Below are positions 41,834 to 54,421 of a DNA stretch of 64,000 nt, piece after piece; positions within the stretch are counted from its first letter, which is position 1, and each line of letters starts with the position of its first letter. The translations under genes and the position numbers were made by a program. This stretch comes from Candida dubliniensis CD36 (taxonomy: Eukaryota; Ascomycota; Pichiomycetes; Serinales; Debaryomycetaceae). The notes below the pieces were generated by a model. It was not told the origin of the DNA, made no database searches, and saw only the letters and a program-made list of their open reading frames with translations. The DNA is taken from the NCBI RefSeq assembly GCF_000026945.1, contig NC_012865.1, forward strand, positions 124,001-188,000, in the 5' to 3' direction.

Positions 41834-41873
41834 AAATTAAATTAAATTAAATTAAATTAAATTAAATTAAATT
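41834..41873 (+). repeat. (AAATT)8 microsatellite
   Basis: Eight perfect tandem copies of the pentanucleotide AAATT, flanked by ACT and GGTTG. It lies about 2.1 kb upstream of zinc-finger paralogue 2. Confidence 0.95.
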
Positions 41874-43481
41874 GGTTGCTTCCATTTTTCTTTTCTTTGG
41901 ATCTGCAACTCCTGTTTCTTCTTCTTCTTCCCTTTGTAAACTTGTAACAAGACCGAATTGTAACAACATAGCCTTTGATAATATATACATTTTGTTTCCA
42001 TGCAATGTCAGATCTCGTAACCACCGGAGTTTCAAAACCAAGACTCCCTTGGTTTTTCTTTCACATTTGAAATTCTAAACCATAAAGCAAGACAATGTTG
42101 AATATTATTGTATGATTAGTCAAGGTACAGCATTACCAGTAAGATATGAAAGAATAAAAAAGAAGATCAAGTGTTATTCTTGAGTAGTAATTGAAGATTA
42201 CGTCCACCTATTTGATTTGTGCAACACATTTTTGATTGATACAGGGCACCCAATGTACATAGCAGTCTAATATGCATATATGTGGGTGAGAGAGAGGGAG
42301 ACATTGCAAGATATCACCTGAGGTCTTCTATCTGCAAAAAAAATAACGTAATTGACAATATTAACACCTGTTTCAAAAAGAATTAGCGAAGTATCCTAAA
42401 AATAGCAATATATTTTTGAAAATATGGAATCAACTGTGGGACTAGCAATGATTCAACGACTATATGTATAACCTAAACCTATGTGACTAGTTTGTTCTGT
42501 TGTTGATGAAGGAATACCATTATGATTGTTGGGTATTGGTATTTTGGCGATTATGTCATTCTTTACTTCTAAATATAGTAAAGTTATTTTACTCTTTATA
42601 TTTTGTGTAGTAAGAATATGTATATGCTGACTCAAGATTGAAGTATCTCCTTCTTGGAACACTGTTAATAGATTGCCGAGTTAGATACAGTTAGATTTAG
42701 CCACTCCTATAATTGTGTAGTAGGTGCGTAAGATAGGTCATACTTGATTGTTTGGGCCATTATATTTCCTGTGTTTGTCTCTCACCAACCAGAAACCTAG
42801 CATAAGGAAAACAACCTGATTTTCTGATAATTGTTACAACATCCATATCCATTCATCACAACATAAAACGTGATCAGGAAACAACAATTGCACGAAAATT
42901 CGCTTAAATAGGAATACTACTACTAAGATATGTACAAATGACATGTTTATTCTGTAGTTTCCACCCCCTTCTGGTGCACAATTTGTTGAACAATTGTAAT
43001 TCAATTTCTAACTAGAATTGTCTTCCAAAAATCAAGTAACTGCAAACGAGAGAAACAGAAAAATAATAATAATAAAACAATGACAATGACAATGACAACT
43101 TGAAACAATAACAAAGAAAGAAAGAAAGGGGATAATAATAATAATAATAATAAAGTGGAGGCAAGAGTAAGTAAAGGAAATAAATGAACAAGCTATATAT
43201 AGAAACATCATTTAAATGCAAGTCATTTATTCTTCTTTTTTGGCTACTGTTCATTGGTTTCAAAGAGAAAAAGCATTGATTTCGTTGCACTATTTGAAGT
43301 TCAAAAAAAAAAAAAAAACATCCAACAGTTTTTATAATTCTAGACTCTCAACCTTTGCCCTAGTAGTAGTTATTGTCTCTTTGACATATATAACATTTAC
43401 CTTGATTTGGAAGTTGATTTTTAATTGGTTGGTTGATTGTAAGTTAAGTCCTTTGTAATACTGAGCCATATATGTCAAATC

Positions 43482-43496
43482 CCGCCTTGACTCTGA
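43482..43496. repeat. 15-bp element shared with 37851-37865
   Basis: Second copy of CCGCCTTGACTCTGA, 3782 bp upstream of the ATG of zinc-finger paralogue 2. Its distance and orientation relative to the gene match those of the first copy to within about 22 bp. Confidence 0.6.
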
Positions 43497-46234
43497 AACA
43501 CAATTGCAAAATGCAACACAGTAGCAGAGAGAGAGAGAAAAAAAAAAACTTACATGAGAATTACAACATGCTACCAAAAGATGAAATTTGTTCTTCAAAA
43601 TCTATATGTAATGCTTGATTGATTTATTGATTGATTGTAATATTATAGAATCATTATTATTATTTGGTGTGGCTATGTAAAAGACTAACTTGTTTTCAAA
43701 ATTATCAAAAACCAAATGTTTCTATTATGAATTTTGGGTGCGAATGGAAAAAGAATGGCTCTACATAGGCTAGTTGACTATAATGAATAGTAATATTTGT
43801 TGTAAGTTTTTTCAGTAAATAAAGAATAGCTAACAGTACCAAATTGAATAAATGAAAACTAGATCAATTAAAGTAAATTAATGATTTTTTTAAATTTGAT
43901 GGTTTGTTGAAAATTGAAAATAAAATTTTCCTTCTGATTTTTCAATGAATTTCTACAAAAAAGCATCGAATCTAACAAACCAATTACTATTACCATCTTA
44001 AATCAAACCATTTTTGTCAGTCAAGTAACGAGAGATACCGCCTTAATTGATGAAGTCTCTACGATAAACTTAATCTTTAGTAAGAACAAGTTAAAGATTC
44101 CGAATCAAAGCAATAAGATTAAATGTTGGAATAAAATGAAGGCAAATAATGATATTCGTTACTCCCTAGCTTTTAATTTGACATAGATTGAATGGACAAT
44201 AATCCTAGTTATACTAAATAATCTCGGGCGCTCGGCTATAACCATCGTCGAAGAAATAGCAACAATAAATAGTTTAATTAATTTGGACGATAATACTAAT
44301 AACAACAACAACATCAGCACATGGGTAAGATCCATTTTACAATAAAAGTTTGAGATTTGTTTCCATATTAAACAGATTTCTTGTTTGTGCCGAATAACAA
44401 AAACCAAGAGAATAAAGTTTATACTAAAAGTTTATATATATTAAAGTGAATAATTAATTGATTAATTAACTTACCAAGTATAAGTTGTAGAATTATAAGC
44501 CTTGTTTGTTGATTTGAATCGATACAATTGGTTAATCATAATCATAATCATATATTATAGTTTTTTAGTACGGTTATAAAACAAAAAACCTTGTAGTTAT
44601 TATTTTTTCATTCTTTGTGAGAAATGAAAAATGCCGTCTAGGCTATATTGTTCTTATATAAATGTTGAATTCAATGTAAGGTTAGATTATAATATTTCAA
44701 TCTTCGTCAAATAGTATGTACCGTACAATATTGTCAAATACTCTGATTTGTGTAGCACGGGTTGTCAACAACCAAGCTCGCAAACAAGGAGGAGAAAAAC
44801 GTCAAAGGAAGTCGTATAAATACATACAAGATAATTGAAAAGAGTTGTTAAACTTCCTGCTTTGGTTCTCCTATTTTGATATAATTGGTTTTAAGATTTC
44901 TGGTTCAATTCTAAGTATTGTGGCTTCCTGATTCACACTCAAAGTCTTTTTCTTTTACTAAATTTCATGGTTTTTTTTTTTGTTTTTTGTTTTTTGTTTT
45001 GGTTGGGTGGAATTGTGAAATAAAATTTGTGATTCATTCCAACTTTTATTGTATTTTAATCAAAGTGGTTTAAATTCTGTAATTTTAGAGCAAGTGATAT
45101 GTTAGACAAGAAATGTGGATCAATGATGACGTAGTAGCAAGATAACAGAAGTTGAAATTGTGACAGGTATGCTGGTTGATTTGCAAGGCTGTTAGAGATA
45201 AAGATGACGTGGGGCTTAACCGTTGCTAATATTAGAATTGATGAGTTGTCGTCGTTGTTGTACGAAATATGAAGATCATCAATATCAATATCCAACATCA
45301 TCAACTGTATTCAATTAATGTATGTGATTTATGCAGGAAGGACAAAAAATTAAACAATAGAGGTTACCAAATTCGATCATAAAGACAAGCAAAAAAAAAA
45401 AAATAGTACTTGAAAAAAAAAAAAAAAGAAATACAACACACCAAGAACCGCCCAAAAATTTCAGTTTATTTCTTTGCAAAAAGTTTAATGAAGTTGTAAT
45501 AAATATTATTATAGAAAAACCAAGTTATAGTAGTAGTAGTTAATGGTTAGTGATAATTAAAGATTCGGGATTAAAAGTGGGATATTATTGATAGAATATG
45601 AATTGTCAAAGTTCCCAATTCGTATAGAAAATAGTCGAAAATGTAACGAGAGAGAGAGCGACAACTTCTAAAAGAACTATTTGTTAGTAAGTAAATTATT
45701 TATTATTTATTACCAGCCAACAACGACAAGGACAAAGAAATAAAATTATTTAATTTCTTAGTTTTGTGTTACATTAACAAAAAGAACCCAAAATTTGGCC
45801 ATTTTCATTTTTTTTTTTTTCCTTTTTTACACGAACTAATTATTAAATTATTTTAATATCTACCATATGTCTTACCATAATGTTTCATATAATAATATAA
45901 TATATAAACAAACTCCAATTCCCCCATCTTAATTTCACTGTAAATTTTTTTTTTTGATTTTTTTTTTTTCCCCCTTTTTCCCTTTTGAAATTTTCTTTTG
46001 AATTTTTGTTTTTTTTTTTTCAATTTCTTTCAAACTTCATTTATATCAACCCAGTACTTAACTTTAGTCGTTCCTTCAAACATTTCAATTTACTCAAAAG
46101 TAATCACTACTACTACTACTATTACTACAAAGTAACTTACCCAATCGTTAAACTAGATATAAAGTTAAATCCAACTACAACTTTTACATTCATTTTCAAA
46201 ATTATAGTATAACTGATTGTTTTCTTACCTTTAG

Positions 46235-47201
46235 GTATGTATATATTTGATGTTCTTAACCTATCATAAACTAGTATTTCTTCCTCGTTTCTTCAATCAG
46301 AAATTTTGGTGACAAATAATCAAGTATTCAATTTTGAATGGTTCTACCTTTTCCAACCATAGCAAGCAAATAGAATGACAAATCTACAACAACTTGATAT
46401 ATTACTCAATACTATCAATATCCTACAACACTAATAATTCTACAACAACCCAACAAACAGTTTACAATAGTTCTCATCACTTACACTAAGTTACCATATC
46501 ATCTTGATATCATTCTTTTTTTGGGTAACCCTTTGCATGATTCTGATGAAGAATTTGTCATAGATGGGCACAGCTGTTGCCAGTTCAATTTATTTTGCAT
46601 TGTTTCATTGACAAGTAATGGTTGTTACACAAACACCAAAAAATAATTTATGCTACCAAAAGCCTTTGTTTTGTTTTTACTTTTCTCGTCATCATATTAT
46701 ATGCAGTACATCCAGCATTATTATTAATTTTTTGGCATTGAGAAAAAATGGCGTCGTCTAATTTACATGCAGGAATATATTGTTCATTCAACAGCTGAAA
46801 TTCACATTGTATTATTATTGTTTCACAAAGACACGCCCTAAAATTACTCGGTTGTTTTTTCCCCCTTTTTGAATACGCACACATTAGGTACATTTTTTTT
46901 TTTGATTGATATCTAACCCTTTTGTTGCCAATTCACTACTAAAACAATTTATTTTTTTTTTCTCACATTGTTTGCTACCAATTTCACAATTTGTCTCACA
47001 TTTGTCATGCAATAGAATCAATGTTTACACTTGATTTGCACATTTTCTGTTTTTGAAGGCGGAGGGAGTTACAATATAATTTGTTTATATATGTCATCCA
47101 CCCTTTCAAATGAATTGAAAAAGAAGAAGAAGAAGAAAATACAATCTCATATGAATATATTTTCAATATACTAACATCAATACTATTTTTTTTTTATTTA
47201 G
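46235..47201 (+). other. possible 5'-UTR intron of SUN41
   Basis: The signals are a GTATGT donor at 46235-46240 and, at the far end, TACTAAC (47169-47175) followed by a T-rich tract and ATTTAG ending at 47201, 83 bp before the SUN41 ATG. The 3' signals match those of coding introns in this window in sequence and spacing. The donor choice is less sure. A TATATAAA near 45901 would place transcription start before the donor. Confidence 0.35.
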
Positions 47202-47284
47202 TCGTTCCTTTTATAATTTACTTGTTTGTTAGATAGTCTCAACCGTACATTCGTTTTTCAACTACTGTCCTTTCTTTTTTACCA

Positions 47285-48547
47285 ATGAGATTTTCACAAG
47301 CTACTGTTTTAGCCTTTGCAGCTTTATCGTTAGCTGCTCCAGCTTTTGAAGCCGACAACAAAAACAACAAAAGAGAAGATTGCGATAGTACTTCTTTCCA
47401 TGGCCACCACAAACATAAGAGAGCCGTTGTCTACGATTACGCTTATGTTACCGTTACTGTTGATGGAAAAGGTAATCCTGTCACTACTGTTAGTCCAGTT
47501 CTTTCTATTGAATCAACTGTCAGTTCTCAAGAAACTTCATCAACTTCTACTTCTATTTCTTCAACTACTACCATTGTTCAAAATGATTCATTGACTTCTG
47601 ATGAACCAAAAACCCTTTCCCTTCCATCAGGTACTATTAAACCATCTTCATCAGCCACCGAATCTCAATCTCAATCTCAATCATCTTCAACTGGTGGTTC
47701 CGGTTCTGGCTCTGGTTCTTCCAACGGTATTGCTGGTGATTTGGCTGCTTACGAAGACCCAACTGAAGAATTCCAAGACGGAGTTTTATCTTGTGATCAA
47801 TTCCCTTCTGGTCAAGGTGTCATTGCCTTGGATCATTTAGGTTTTGGTGGATGGTCCGGTATTGAAAATTCCGATGGTTCTACCGGTGGTAATTGTAAAG
47901 AAGGTTCTTACTGTTCTTATGCTTGTCAAAGTGGTATGTCCAAGACTCAATGGCCAGACAAACAACCAAGTAATGGTGTTTCCATTGGTGGGCTATTATG
48001 TAAGAATGGTAAATTATACAAATCCAACTCCAGATCCAACTACTTATGTGAATGGGGTGCCAAAAAAGCCAATGTTGTCAACAAATTGAGTCAAACTGTT
48101 GCCATTTGTAGAACTGATTACCCAGGTACTGAAAATATGGTTATTCCAACTGTTGTTGATGGTGGTAGCACTTCTGTCATTACTGTTGTTGATCAAAGTA
48201 GTTATTACACTTGGAGAGGCGGTGCTACTTCTGCTCAATATTACGTCAACAATGCTGGTGTTTCTTGGGAAGATGGTTGTGTTTGGGGTACTGAAGGTTC
48301 CGGTATTGGTAACTGGTCTCCATTGAATTTCGGTGCTGGTTATGCCGGTGGTATTGCTTACTTGTCCTTGATTCCAAATCCAAACAACCATGATTCATTG
48401 AACTTCAAAGTTAAGATTGTTCCTAAAGATGGTGCTACCGTTAGTGGATCATGTACTTATGAAAACGGTAAATTCAATGGTAACGGTAACGATGGTTGTA
48501 CCGTTGGTGTTACTTCTGGTGAAGCTAACTTTGTCTTATATAATTAG
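47285..48547 (+). CDS. SUN41: SUN-family secreted cell-wall protein Sun41
   Basis: Secreted beta-glucan-active wall protein needed for septation, wall integrity and biofilm formation in Candida. The 420-aa product has a signal peptide (residues 1-20), dibasic Kex2 sites at Lys-Arg 29-30 and 45-46, a Ser/Thr/Gly-rich linker (about 78-150) likely to be O-glycosylated, and a C-terminal SUN domain from about residue 155 with the conserved Cys pattern (CDQFPSGQG...[14 protein letters not shown]...[18 protein letters not shown]...C). Codon use is strongly biased, indicating high expression. It converges with the permease gene. Confidence 0.96.
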   Translation: MRFSQATVLAFAALSLAAPAFEADNKNNKREDCDSTSFHGHHKHKRAVVYDYAYVTVTVDGKGNPVTTVSPVLSIESTVSSQETSSTSTSISSTTTIVQNDSLTSDEPKTLSLPSGTIKPSSSATESQSQSQSSSTGGSGSGSGSSNGIAGDLAAYEDPTEEFQDGVLSCDQFPSGQGVIALDHLGFGGWSGIENSDGSTGGNCKEGSYCSYACQSGMSKTQWPDKQPSNGVSIGGLLCKNGKLYKSNSRSNYLCEWGAKKANVVNKLSQTVAICRTDYPGTENMVIPTVVDGGSTSVITVVDQSSYYTWRGGATSAQYYVNNAGVSWEDGCVWGTEGSGIGNWSPLNFGAGYAGGIAYLSLIPNPNNHDSLNFKVKIVPKDGATVSGSCTYENGKFNGNGNDGCTVGVTSGEANFVLYN

Positions 48548-48915
48548 AGAGATTGAGAAAAGAACAAGATACCCCTACCCCCCCTTTTTTTTTCTTCTTA
48601 CTTTATATGTTTTAAAAAGAATAGTGTTTGTTTTTAAGTCGAGCCAGTTTTTTTTTTTTGTTGTTGCGTCCTTTTTCCTATGTATAATTTTGGATGATAA
48701 TCAATATGCTTTGTATTTGCATTCTGCTTGATTTTTTTTTTGTTTTTAGTTTTTATTTTAAAGTAGAAATTTATAGTTTATGTTCTTTACTTTAAATCGT
48801 TGTATTATCGTTGTTACTTTTTTTTTAATATATATATATATACTAGAACGTAAATATTTTACATGACAAGTGTGAGTATTAGATATAGTGATAATCTTGT
48901 TAACCTTCCCTTTAT
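48548..48915. other. SUN41/permease convergent 3' region
   Basis: A 368-bp T-rich spacer between two stop codons, with a TA repeat near 48829-48842. It should contain both 3' UTRs; no gene is seen. Confidence 0.6.
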
Positions 48916-50771
48916 TTAGGCAATGATTGACCAAAACTTCTCCCATAGATTCTTTGGTGGTGGCACATCAAATTCAATATCATTAATATCTCTTACCCCA
49001 GTATCAATATCACATTGATCCAAAGGTATCAACACATTACTCCATTTCCATGCTTGTCTACCAAATCCAAAAAACAAAAAATGAAACATAATCCACCAAA
49101 CAACAAATACAATTAATGATACATAAGCAGTAAAGAAATCAGTAGCATTAAAATCCCAAAACACTGTAAACCCTTGGATTAACGCTACTGTACACACCAA
49201 CGTAGCAGCATAGTACGCACTATATGGCATAAAGAAAGCTTTAAATGGTAAAGTATCTCTACTGATACCTCGTTGTTCAAGAACTTGCATAAACCGGATA
49301 TGACTAACAGAAATAAATCCCCAAGCAATCATCCCTGCTGTGGCAGAAATGTTTAAAAGCCAATTAAAAACAACCATACCATCATTAGAAACTACTAAAT
49401 ATCCCAAGGCACCAAAGGCAGCTGTGAATAATACTGTGATATAGGGAACTCCAGCTTTAGTAGTTTTAAGGAAAAACTTAGGAGCAACTCCCGATTGAGC
49501 TAACCCATAGAAAATCCTTGATCCAGCATAAATATTGGAATTACCAGCAGATATAATTGTGGCAACAATTACAGCATTGAAAATGTGTGGTAAAATTTTC
49601 GTGCCTGAATTTTCCATAGCAATAAGGAATGGTGAATTTCTTGTGAAACCACCATCTTCTGTAAGTTTGGGGTCATTATAAGGAACCAAAAGACCAATGA
49701 AAAGCATACACAAGACATAAAATACTAAAATTCTGAACATAACTTTACGAATAGCACTTCTAAGAGCTCTTGGTGATGCTTCGCCGGCAGTGACAGCAAC
49801 TAATTCAGTACCTTGGAAAGTAAACACAGAATTAATAAGTCCATTAATAAAGGCAATCACATATTTGCCATTATTTTGTACCAACATCCCATCACCCCAA
49901 GCATAACCATTCCGCCAATAACGGAATCCAACTGGTCCAGTTTTACCAGCACCACATACCATGATAAAAGCGTAAATGATCCATCCCAAAACAGCAATCA
50001 CTTTTATCGATGCCATCCAAAATTCAATTTCTCCATATAATTTTACCGGGAATAAATTGAGTGCAGTTAAAAGAACAAAAAATATCGAGATCCATGCTGC
50101 TAGTGGGATAGCATCGGTCCAAAATTGTATGACTTGACCAATGATAGATAATTCCAAAGCAAATGTTATCGCCCATGACCAACCGTATAACCAGCCATTA
50201 GCTGCACCACAACTCTTGGATACCCATCTAGTGACGAATTGGGCAAATGAACCTGAAATTGGAATATATGTGGCCATTTCACCAAGTGATTGGGTCACTG
50301 AAAAACAAATTGTTGTCACTAATAAGAATGAAATTAATGACATAACCGGACCAGCTACGAATCGTTTGTTAGTAAATTCAATAACCACAGGATATTCAAT
50401 GATGTAAGGGAAAAAAAAAAAAAAAAAAAAAGACAATTATACATACTTTGTGAAAGTAAATGACCGGTACTAATAAATAATCCAGTTCCAATGGTACTAA
50501 ATAATTATGTTAACAATTGATAATAATAAAATTAATAGGATTTTGGTTTTTAATTTTGTACATACCCACCAATGGCTATCATTGATACATGTCTTGCCTT
50601 CAAATCTCGTTTCACTTCACCAAAGGAATCATATTCGATTACATGTTCATCATTGTTGATTTGATCAATAAAAATCTCATTTTTGTCTGTTGGTGATTGT
50701 TCAATATCTTTGTATAATGAATTCTCTGAATCTGTCCCAACACTTTGGTCTTTTTCATTAAGTAATGTCAT
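48916..50771 (-). CDS. CAN3: basic amino-acid permease (Can/Lyp/Alp type), three exons
   Basis: Plasma-membrane amino-acid/proton symporter of the yeast YAT family. Exons are 50771-50566, 50496-50447 and 50354-48916, with introns of 69 and 92 nt (donors GTATGT; the second has TACTAAC, complement of 50368-50374, and a 21-T tract). The spliced protein is 564 aa with about 12 membrane spans. The splice joins restore the family signature [20 protein letters not shown] and then [13 protein letters not shown]; further marks are [28 protein letters not shown] and the end [13 protein letters not shown], nearly the Lyp1/Can1 ending. Substrate is thus probably lysine, arginine or histidine. The symbol is inferred from the family and from neighbouring GPX and ILV5 genes in C. 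albicans, and is less certain than the function. Confidence 0.9.
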
Positions 50772-53700
50772 GATTTACCAAACTAATAGATCAAAGATGG
50801 CTAATTTGAAACCAAAAAAAGGAAAGCTTTAAAACCAAGACATCACAAACATTATATATATTGAAACTATAACATGAAATAAATAATAGTCCACCCATCT
50901 CTTCCAAGACTATATCTATTATTATTTACAATTGCTATTGTCCTTATTGTACACTTTTTTTTTTTTGATTTTTGGCCCTGGCAATAATAATAGATCAATC
51001 TTATTGGTCAAGCTTTTTTTTAAAAAAAAGGGAACAAGAAATATTTGTGTTATTATCCTAACAATAATATTAAACTCATTTTCAGATATTTCTTTTTGTT
51101 AAACTAATTATATTTTTCTTGGTTTATATTGTGTGGAAATTATAAATTGTATAATCTTTATTCAACATGGAGGAATTAAAGTTTGGTTCTAATGTAACCC
51201 GTGGGATTGTAACGGAAAGCTAAATTGATATATTTACCAGCTAGTAAGTTGTGAATATGTATTTTGTATAACAGGACTAAAACTGTAGTCAGCTTTATTG
51301 TGAAACATTTGCAACAATAAGATACAAAAATAAACAATAACAGGAAGACCAGAATAAAATCACATGAAATTAATGTATACTAATTGTGCAAATAATGTGA
51401 TCTTCATATTTACAAGAAATGTATTCATCTGTGTGTGTATGTGTGCATGTATTTATAGATTGGTCTAGGGCTTTTCCCCACAGAAAAAAAAAAAACTGTA
51501 ATGATTTGGATATAGACACAAACAACATCAAGGAACCTCTAAGAAGTGGTTTGTTTTCAAATCTCACCCGATTATATAAACTATGAATTATATCTCTTTG
51601 TTTGAAAATTAGGCGTTTATTATAAATGACTGCAAACAGATGCAAATTTATAGTACCTATAAAATAAAAGATAATTCTTAATTTCTTTCTTCAACTAAAC
51701 CCTAGACGCGTATTGTTGAGTAATACCATATTTGTGTGGTCTTTATGGTACACTTGGTAGCCGTATTATTCACATATAGGAACAAGGATTATTGAAAGAA
51801 TTATAGAACTCTAAAAACTAACGGAAAAGATAAACCAAGGATAGAAGTTTGACTAATGTCTCTCTTTTTATCGTATATAATTCATGCATCAGAATTACGT
51901 ATCAGGCGATTGATGTGATTCATAACCTATGCAATGATCATCAAAAAAAAAAAAAAAAAAAAAAACGACCAACATGCACATTGTTTGGACTCCCTCATCA
52001 CAAAACATTTAGCATAATGTCTAACTTCTGGTTTAAAATGTCAATGCCGAGCGACAAAGGCGGTATAATGGCAAAATATTGTCGAGTCACCTGATGTGGT
52101 ATACATTCCTGAATTTTTAATGTTTATTTTCTAACAACCCTTTTTGCCATGGCTAAAACAGAATAACAACGATTCTATCTTCTTATTATTGGTCGGCTAT
52201 TTTAGAGATATTCAAATTTACTAAAAAAATCTTGCAAATTCTGTTCAAGAAACTCCGATAGTGACTGGATTTGCGATAGTAAAATGTCAGTGATAATACT
52301 AATGTGTTTAATGCTGTATGTTCACTCCTCTAACTGTATTATAAACAGCCTGTTTGTTAATTAGGGAATGTTAACTGAATTAAGAACTACAAGGTGAAAT
52401 TACCCGTTTCTTAAAAACTAACACCACAAATAAAGTTGGAAAAATTCTAAAGAGGGTGGCTTAAACGCTACAATTGACTAATAATCAAACGAATTGTTCA
52501 TATACATTACAGTTACGTTATAGATACTGCAAAAAAAAATATGTTTCGATAATAGTAGAGTAATTTAAATAAACAAAAGTGAAAAGAGATAAACATTGGA
52601 AAGCCAATCTTTCATTTGGTTTATGATTTGTTCTAAAGATAGTTTTTGTTATTTGTTTCGTCTGGGAACAAGTATTTATTAACTTTAAGGTGGATTTTTT
52701 GTATTGACAACAACAGAACTCTGATCTATCTCTGAAACTTAACAGTAACAATTGTCGAAACACTCCCCTATTATAATTTAACTTGAAATTTCATGAATGT
52801 CGAAAAACAGGGGAAATAGTTATTCTTTTTTTTTTTAGGATTTTCAATTGAAATTGGCTTCTTGGTGGTGATGTTTGGTTTTGTAAGGGAATTCTAGCCC
52901 CACCTTCAAAGTTTTTTTTTTGTCTCCTCTTTTCCAGGGTTTCTAGAACCCTATTTCAAATGAAATAGCAGATTTCCGTAGCCACAATTAACTCCCAACC
53001 AACCAAATAACCTGTTCATCCCTTTCAAAAGCTAAGCAGAGACATTTTCAAATTTAGAATTTCTTGTCGGAATATTTAACATATTCGGAGTACTTTATGT
53101 TTACGGTAAGTTTTACCTAGGGTGAAAAATTATTTCTTTTTCTTCTCAACTGATTGCATTACAAAATACAAAATTCTTTTTTTCTTGATTTGCAGAAGTA
53201 AATGATCAACTCTATTACCATTATCTCATTAAACCCAAGTGGAGATGAAATTGCAGTATTGTCCATTTCACTAGTTCTTATTGTTCTGTAACAAAAATTT
53301 TGAAATTCGTACTAGCAAATCAATGGTTTTGTCTCAAAGATAACCAGAACAGCCTCAATCAAACTTTGAAGTAACAAACAAATGCTTAATAGAATGTTCC
53401 ATTAAACATATATAGGCCAAGTATATCACAAAACTTTGTCTTATTTCAACTAGATTAATGAATTTTTTGTTACTTGTCTTTTCCTTCTATGAACTTGCTT
53501 ACAGAGTATTGCGGCTAAAACTGCCACTTTTATTATGTGCATAATAATAATAGTAGATTGAAGTGAAGTGAAATTATTGAAAACTAAAAATGTATCATAC
53601 AGAAAAAGAAAGTTAAGACGATTAACATCATAATTATGTTTAACCAAATTAAAGATCCTTATTGTATATCGTCTACTACTACTACTACTATTTCTAGTAC

Positions 53701-53929
53701 ATGCATACATTCCCGGTATCCAATTGTTTTGTTCTTTATAACAAAAAAGAAATCTTGAATTCAGTATATAAATCAGTTGAAATGTCCCACCACCCTTCTA
53801 GGAATCTTGTTTTTTTTTTTTATATTTCTCTATCATCTTCAAATTCTATCAATCAGTTCTTTTTTTATTAGTTAGTCAATTTTATTTTATTTAGTTTTCT
53901 GAACTTCTATTACCCAATACTCTTTTGCA
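50772..53929. other. 3.2-kb divergent spacer, permease to first GPX gene
   Basis: No supportable gene. It contains a 23-A run (51943-51965), the likely permease promoter at the left and a T-rich leader for the GPX gene at the right (53810-53900). Small frames (for example 51370-51645 and 52518-52763) have no protein-like quality. No tRNA or transposon end was seen. Confidence 0.5.
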
Positions 53930-54421
53930 ATGTCGGAATTTTATGAATTTGCTCCAAATGATATCAAGGGATCACCTTATTCGTTGAAAAAACTTCAAGG
54001 GAAAATTGTTCTTGTTGTTAATGTTGCCTCTAAATGTGGCTTTTCCCCTCAATATAAAGGTTTACAAGATTTAAAACAGAAATTTGCTGATCAACCAGTG
54101 GAAATTATAGGATTCCCATGTAACCAATTTGGTCATCAAGAACCAGGAACAAATGAAGAAATTGAAAAGTATTGTCGAGAATATTTTGGTGTGACTTTCC
54201 CCGTGTTAAGCAAAATTGAAACCAATGGGAAAAATGCTGAACCTGTTTATAAATATTTGAAATCTCAAAAACCTGGACTACTAGGATTACATCGAGTAAT
54301 GTGGAATTTTGAAAAATTCTTAATTGATCAAGATGGTAATGTTGTCGCTAGATTTAGTAGTTTTACTAAACCTGAAACTATTGGATTGCAAATTGAAGAA
54401 ATGTTAAAGCATCAGGCTTAG
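53930..54421 (+). CDS. glutathione-peroxidase-like thiol peroxidase, copy 1
   Basis: Gpx/Hyr1-family peroxidase, in yeasts a thioredoxin-dependent enzyme and peroxide sensor. The 163-aa product has peroxidatic Cys36 (NVASKCGF), Cys64 and Gln70 (GFPCNQFGHQEPG), resolving Cys82 (KYCREYFGVTF) and the WNFEKFL block with the catalytic Trp/Asn. Numbering is identical to S. cerevisiae Gpx3. It is the first of three tandem paralogues on the same strand (next at 55924 and 57813). There is no targeting sequence, so probably cytosolic. C. albicans GPX symbols exist for this cluster, but I am not sure which copy carries which name. Confidence 0.96.
   Translation: MSEFYEFAPNDIKGSPYSLKKLQGKIVLVVNVASKCGFSPQYKGLQDLKQKFADQPVEIIGFPCNQFGHQEPGTNEEIEKYCREYFGVTFPVLSKIETNGKNAEPVYKYLKSQKPGLLGLHRVMWNFEKFLIDQDGNVVARFSSFTKPETIGLQIEEMLKHQA

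Larger units (their letters stand above)
39701..47284. other. 7.6-kb divergent region between zinc-finger paralogue 2 and SUN41
   Basis: The largest gene-free stretch of the window and far above the local average. No credible ORF, tRNA or mobile element was seen. It holds a 23-A run (39888-39910), an eightfold AAATT repeat (41834-41873), an ATA repeat near 43134-43154, the 15-bp element shared with the paralogue 1 upstream region (43482-43496) and, at the SUN41 end, a TATATAAA near 45901, T-rich leader-like sequence and splice-like signals. Very long upstream regions in Candida are typical of heavily regulated developmental genes. Confidence 0.6.

Noticed and set aside
44159..44407. 82-codon minus ORF with a hydrophobic Leu run
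   Set aside because: The run comes from a GTT/AAC microsatellite-like stretch and there is no other protein-like feature.
45985..46212. 75-codon ORF rich in Phe and Tyr upstream of SUN41
   Set aside because: It is read through T runs and a TAC repeat; more likely leader sequence than a gene.
47346..48731. Several alternate-frame ORFs within SUN41
   Set aside because: Shadows of a codon-biased gene; no independent start context or domain.
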